A DNA stretch of 64,000 bases from positions 1,178,001 through 1,242,000 of the forward strand of contig DASXDT010000006.1 of assembly GCA_036490475.1 (NCBI GenBank), in the 5' to 3' direction. A program made the position numbers and the translations under genes. Of the stretch, positions 60,836 through 64,000 are shown piece after piece. Every line of letters starts with the position of its first letter. The stretch's first letter is position 1. Origin of the DNA: Candidatus Tumulicola sp. (lineage in GTDB: Bacteria; Vulcanimicrobiota; Vulcanimicrobiia; Vulcanimicrobiales; Vulcanimicrobiaceae). The notes beneath the pieces were generated by a model. That model did no database searches, had not been told where the DNA came from, and worked only from the letters and a program-made list of their open reading frames with translations.

Positions 60836-61941
60836 CGGCGTCGACGTTAAACTCGCCCCAACGCGTTCTGTTCGTCGCTCATCCAAACGCTTTCCGGCAA
60901 CCCGGCGGTGCGAAGACGCAAGTATTGTTCACGAAGCGAGCGGTAGAGGCGGCCGGCGTAGCGGTCGATATCGACGCGACGCTCGCCCCCGACGCGCGCG
61001 GTTACGATTTGGCACACGTCTTCGGCGTGTACGACCCGGAGGATGCGCAACAGCAGGTCGAAGCGTGTAAGGCCGCCGGCGTCCCCACCGCTCTTTCGCC
61101 GATGTGGTGGCCTCTGTACGACTTCTTCGGCCGGTCGCGCGGAATGAATGCAGTCTTGGCGGGCCCGGAAAAGCGTATCGCAGCGGGCTTGCAGCGCTTT
61201 CGAAACACGAAAACGGATCGTTTTCTACGGCCCAACGAGCGCCGGAAGTACGCGGTTCGATTGGAACTGCAACGCAGGATCATGCGCGCCGCCGATGTGT
61301 TGCTGCCGAATAGCGTCGTCGAGTCGTTTCTCTTGCGCAAAACGATGCGGCTTGCGGACCGGCCGATGGTCGTCGTGCATCACGCCGTCGACGTGCCGGT
61401 CGGAAACCACGGCTCCCAGGCACGCAGCGGCGTCCTCTGCGTGGGGCGTGTCGAGCCGATGAAGAATCAGGCGGCCTTGCTGTACGCTTTGCGCGACCTC
61501 GACGTCGACGTGAGTCTGGTCGGAGCGTGTTATGAGCCCGAGTATTTCAAAATCGTCGAACGTTATCTGGGCAGCAGGCGCAAATGGATCGGCGAGCTGA
61601 CCCGTCAGGAGGCACTCGACGCCATGTCTCGCGCGGCCGTGCACGTTCTGCCGTCGTGGTTCGAATTTCCAGGGCTCGTATCGCTGGAGGCCGGGGCGAT
61701 GGGCGCCCGCATCGTAGCGGCAGCCAACGGCACCGAGGGAGAGTATCTCGGCGACTCCGCGCTGTACGTGGATCCGGAGGATCCGGCCGGCATTCGCGCT
61801 GCCGTCGAACGCGCGCTCGCGTTGCCGCCGAGACGTTCGGGAGACGATTTGGATACACGCCTAGCTGGGTTCACGGAACGTGCGGTCGCGCAAAACACGC
61901 TTCGCGGCTACGACATCGCCCTGAAAAGTCGCTCGCATTGA
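60832..61941 (+). CDS. GT4-family glycosyltransferase
   Basis: This 369-residue GT-B enzyme starts at GTG 60832. The donor half contains VLCVGRVEPMKNQAALLYAL, then IGELTRQEALDAMSRAAVHVLPSWFEFPGLVSLEAGAMGARIVAA with the family EF-x-G-x-x-x-x-E sequence, and YLGDSALYVDPEDPAGIRAAV. It probably adds sugars to a surface polysaccharide or lipid. No signal or helix, so it works on the cytoplasmic face. It overlaps both neighbours by four bases. Confidence 0.88.
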   Translation: MTASTLNSPQRVLFVAHPNAFRQPGGAKTQVLFTKRAVEAAGVAVDIDATLAPDARGYDLAHVFGVYDPEDAQQQVEACKAAGVPTALSPMWWPLYDFFGRSRGMNAVLAGPEKRIAAGLQRFRNTKTDRFLRPNERRKYAVRLELQRRIMRAADVLLPNSVVESFLLRKTMRLADRPMVVVHHAVDVPVGNHGSQARSGVLCVGRVEPMKNQAALLYALRDLDVDVSLVGACYEPEYFKIVERYLGSRRKWIGELTRQEALDAMSRAAVHVLPSWFEFPGLVSLEAGAMGARIVAAANGTEGEYLGDSALYVDPEDPAGIRAAVERALALPPRRSGDDLDTRLAGFTERAVAQNTLRGYDIALKSRSH

Positions 61942-63653
61942 ATTCGGACTCGACGTCGCCGAAGCGTTCGGGATCCGGGATTCCCGGAATTTCGTCGCCG
62001 GCGGTGGCGGCGATTGTCGGCGGTCTCATCGCGGCCCTCATCGTGTTGCCGGGGCTCGGTCTCGGTACGCTTTGGGACAACAGCGAAACGACGTACGGCG
62101 AAGTAGCGCGCGAAATACTGCTCAGACACGACTGGCTGATCATGCACTTCAACGGCTCGAAGTACTTCGTGCAGCCGCCACTGTATTTTTGGCTAGCGGC
62201 CTTGTGCGCGAAGGCGTTTGGCGTGAGCGCGTTCTCGCTGCGTTTACCCTCGGCACTGGCAACCATCGCATTGTCGGCCATGACCGGCTATGCGGTCTCG
62301 CGTCAAGTCGGCGTACGAGCCGGCGTTTACGCCGCGCTCTTATTGTCGACGTGCGTGATGCAAGCGGTGATCGGCAGGTTGGCGATCATGGACGCATTGC
62401 TCGATTTAACGGTCTCGATGGCGATCTTTTGGTGGTTTCGCGGCTTGCAAAGCGGCAGAGCGCGGTATCATGCGTACGGCGCCGCGGCCGCGGGTTTCGG
62501 TTTCCTAGCGAAGGGATTCGTCGCTCCCGTCGTAGCGCTGCTCGTCATCATTCCGTACTTTTTTTGGAATCGCCGCCACGAACGGACCATCGCGCCATCC
62601 GTGCGCTCGTGTGTCTTGGCTGCTGCGGTATTCCTCGCCGTTTCGTTGCCGTGGCCGGTGCTGCTCTCGTCCACCGAGGGGTTCTCGATGGCACCGCTCG
62701 CGATTCTCTTCGGGCAATATACGATCGGGCGCTACACCGGAATCATCGAAAATCAAGGCGGCCCGCTTTGGTATTACCTCCCCGTCATCATCCTCGGCTT
62801 TTTTCCGTGGTTCGCATTTTTTCCGATGGCGATCGTTCGAGGAACGCAACTCCTCCGCGGCAGCGTCGACCCCGCGCGAGCCCGGTTGTTGCGCCTCGCA
62901 TTCGTATGGATGGTGCTTCCGCTGGCGTTCTTCAGTCTGGCGCAGACGAAGCTACCGAACTATGTTGCTCTCGAATTTCCGGCGCTCGCGCTCCTGACGG
63001 CGCTGTACTTCGACGACATCGTCACCACCGGGCCGAATCGAGCGGCGGTTATCTCGGCGGCGTTCGTGCCGGTAACGATCGGCGGATTGGCGATCGCAAT
63101 CGCGGCGTTCGTAAGCGACAACAAGCTGCACGCCGCCGCCGCGGCGATCCTTCCGGTACTCAGCGCGCTCGGCGCGGCGATATTCCTATTCGCACTGGTG
63201 GTGACGGTTCTGATCGCGTCGCGCTCGACCGCCTGGGCCGCACCGGTCGTGTTGGCTGCCGCCGCCATCGTCGCAATGGATACCGCGGCGATCGTGCTAT
63301 TGCCGGCGGCCGAGGCGTTTAAACCCGTGCCGCGTCTTGCCGCGATCGTGCAACGCGAACGTCTGCCCGGCGACATCGTCGCCATCCAGAATACCAGGGG
63401 CGGAAATGCGTTGTTGTTTTATACCGCGCCGAAAGTCGAGGTTCTGGCGCCTTTCGGATCGCGTGCAAGAAGCGCGGATGGCGTCGATCCGCACGCTGCG
63501 ATTTGCAATGCGCCGCGGGTCTGGGTCGTTGCGCCATTGCCAAAAACCGGCGAGCCGCAAACGTTCGGCCCGACATTCGGGCGTCAGCGCCGCCTGGTCG
63601 CGAGCGATCAGCGCGCCGTGCTGCTGTTATACTACGGCAGCGGTTGCGATTGA
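61938..63653 (+). CDS. ArnT/PMT-type membrane glycosyltransferase (GT83-like)
   Basis: This 571-residue protein starts at TTG 61938, overlapping the preceding stop (TTGA). The first periplasmic loop WDNSETTYGEVAREILLRHDWLIMHF (Glu and Asp acidic pair) and FVQPPLYFWLAALCAKAFG match ArnT/PMT glycosyltransferases, which transfer sugar from a polyprenyl-phosphate donor. About twelve helices and a small C-terminal soluble domain follow. The acceptor may be lipid A-like or a protein; unknown. Its last 22 bases overlap a convergent gene. Confidence 0.88.
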   Translation: MNSDSTSPKRSGSGIPGISSPAVAAIVGGLIAALIVLPGLGLGTLWDNSETTYGEVAREILLRHDWLIMHFNGSKYFVQPPLYFWLAALCAKAFGVSAFSLRLPSALATIALSAMTGYAVSRQVGVRAGVYAALLLSTCVMQAVIGRLAIMDALLDLTVSMAIFWWFRGLQSGRARYHAYGAAAAGFGFLAKGFVAPVVALLVIIPYFFWNRRHERTIAPSVRSCVLAAAVFLAVSLPWPVLLSSTEGFSMAPLAILFGQYTIGRYTGIIENQGGPLWYYLPVIILGFFPWFAFFPMAIVRGTQLLRGSVDPARARLLRLAFVWMVLPLAFFSLAQTKLPNYVALEFPALALLTALYFDDIVTTGPNRAAVISAAFVPVTIGGLAIAIAAFVSDNKLHAAAAAILPVLSALGAAIFLFALVVTVLIASRSTAWAAPVVLAAAAIVAMDTAAIVLLPAAEAFKPVPRLAAIVQRERLPGDIVAIQNTRGGNALLFYTAPKVEVLAPFGSRARSADGVDPHAAICNAPRVWVVAPLPKTGEPQTFGPTFGRQRRLVASDQRAVLLLYYGSGCD

Positions 63654-64000
63654 AATGTCCGGCCGTACGCAATTCGTACGCCGATCGCAAACACCGCCAT
63701 TAGCGCGCACCACACCGGCAGTTTCGAGATCAGCCATAACGGCTGGTGCGTTTCGAGCCCCGCGATCACGGCATGCCATTCAATTTGCAGCAGCGAATTG
63801 GGTGCAAACGCACCAACCGCGAGCGGCGCCGGATGCGGAAGTTGCGGCGGATTCAGCTCCAACCAATAGATGCCGCCGGCAAATGCGAAGACCATCGCTA
63901 CCGTGGTCCACACTCCGGCGCGTAAACAATACGCACATGCCGTCACGACGAAGACGCTCGCGAGCCATAACTTTTTGATGCCCGCGACGAGAACCCACGG
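63632..64000 (-). CDS. Partial membrane protein, 5' end outside window
   Basis: The frame is open from the window's right edge to a TAG at 63632-63634, at least 122 residues. It holds hydrophobic helices WLASVFVVTACAYCLRAGVW, TTVAMVFAFAGGIYWLEL and LPVWCALMAVFAIGVRIAYG, with polar loops between. Two cysteines (ACAYC) lie in the first helix. The start is missing, so I do not assign a family. It overlaps the end of the ArnT-like gene by 22 bases. Confidence 0.5.
   Translation of the reverse strand, partial: PWVLVAGIKKLWLASVFVVTACAYCLRAGVWTTVAMVFAFAGGIYWLELNPPQLPHPAPLAVGAFAPNSLLQIEWHAVIAGLETHQPLWLISKLPVWCALMAVFAIGVRIAYGRTFQSQPLP

Noticed and set aside
59339-60886. A 515-codon minus-strand open frame opposite the PQQ propeller gene
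   Set aside because: The plus strand has clear propeller repeats and a lipobox. The minus frame is low-complexity basic sequence with no recognisable fold.

Overview
The window is 64 kb of dense, GC-rich (roughly 60%), chromosomal bacterial DNA from an aerobic organism. There are no rRNA or tRNA genes, insertion sequences, prophage or CRISPR arrays that I can recognise. Many genes start with GTG or TTG, and co-directional genes very often overlap by four bases (NTGA). Several features point to a poorly cultured soil-type lineage: an actinobacterial-style cytochrome oxidase subunit IV, a family of small secreted lipoproteins, sedolisin-type proteases and a GH130 enzyme. My best guess is Eremiobacterota/WPS-2 or a neighbour. 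This is an inference from gene content and style, not from a marker gene.

Layout. 0-2 kb: GH130 glycoside phosphorylase-like protein and a small membrane protein. 1.7-10.1 kb: a divergent respiratory locus. Cytochrome oxidase subunits II, I and IV run leftward and are translationally chained to a topoisomerase IB and a histone-tail-like Lys/Thr-rich protein. Oxidase subunit III, Rieske protein, cytochrome b, CtaG and a diheme cytochrome c run rightward. 10-15.4 kb: an SDR, a Rossmann-like protein and an RsbW-like kinase (leftward), then RF3, a lipoprotein and threonine dehydratase. 15.4-16.6 kb: a small island of unrecognised, partly degraded-looking ORFs. 16.6-19.2 kb: a leftward AhpD-like/CHRD/esterase/cysteine-cluster operon. 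19.2-26.7 kb: ROK kinase, a glycolipid glycosyltransferase with a fatty acid hydroxylase-like protein, lytic transglycosylase, amino acid permease, EgtD and an ATP-dependent DNA ligase. 26.8-29.4 kb: an Exordium-like secreted protein and a multicopper oxidase. 29.4-32.3 kb: an osmoprotectant-type ABC transporter.

32.3-42.4 kb: polyphosphate kinase, EVE protein, cupin, sulfurtransferase, a monothiol glutaredoxin-BolA pair, quinone-oxidoreductase-like enzyme, MBL hydrolase, NUDIX, VKOR, a VTT-family protein with a His-rich tail, and RNase D. 42.4-47.9 kb: aconitase, a TMEM175-like channel and two tandem secreted paralogues. 48-54.2 kb: pyruvate dehydrogenase E2 and E1 (leftward), back to back with a TPP riboswitch-thiC-HAD phosphatase unit. 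54.2-57.2 kb: lytic transglycosylase, a 58-residue membrane peptide, sedolisin and a beta-lactamase-like hydrolase. 57.2-64 kb: sugar transporter, zinc alcohol dehydrogenase with a damaged 5' end, PQQ-type propeller lipoprotein, two glycosyltransferases, and a partial membrane gene running off the right edge.

Common themes are aerobic respiration, TPP-dependent pyruvate oxidation placed next to TPP synthesis, redox and sulfur handling, and cell-envelope modification. All twelve convergent gene pairs either overlap or sit within 12 bases of each other, so transcription termination here is architecturally unusual. I found no classical defence system. The best candidates for something undescribed are the oxidase-coupled topoisomerase IB/Lys-Thr protein module and the 15.4-16.6 kb island.
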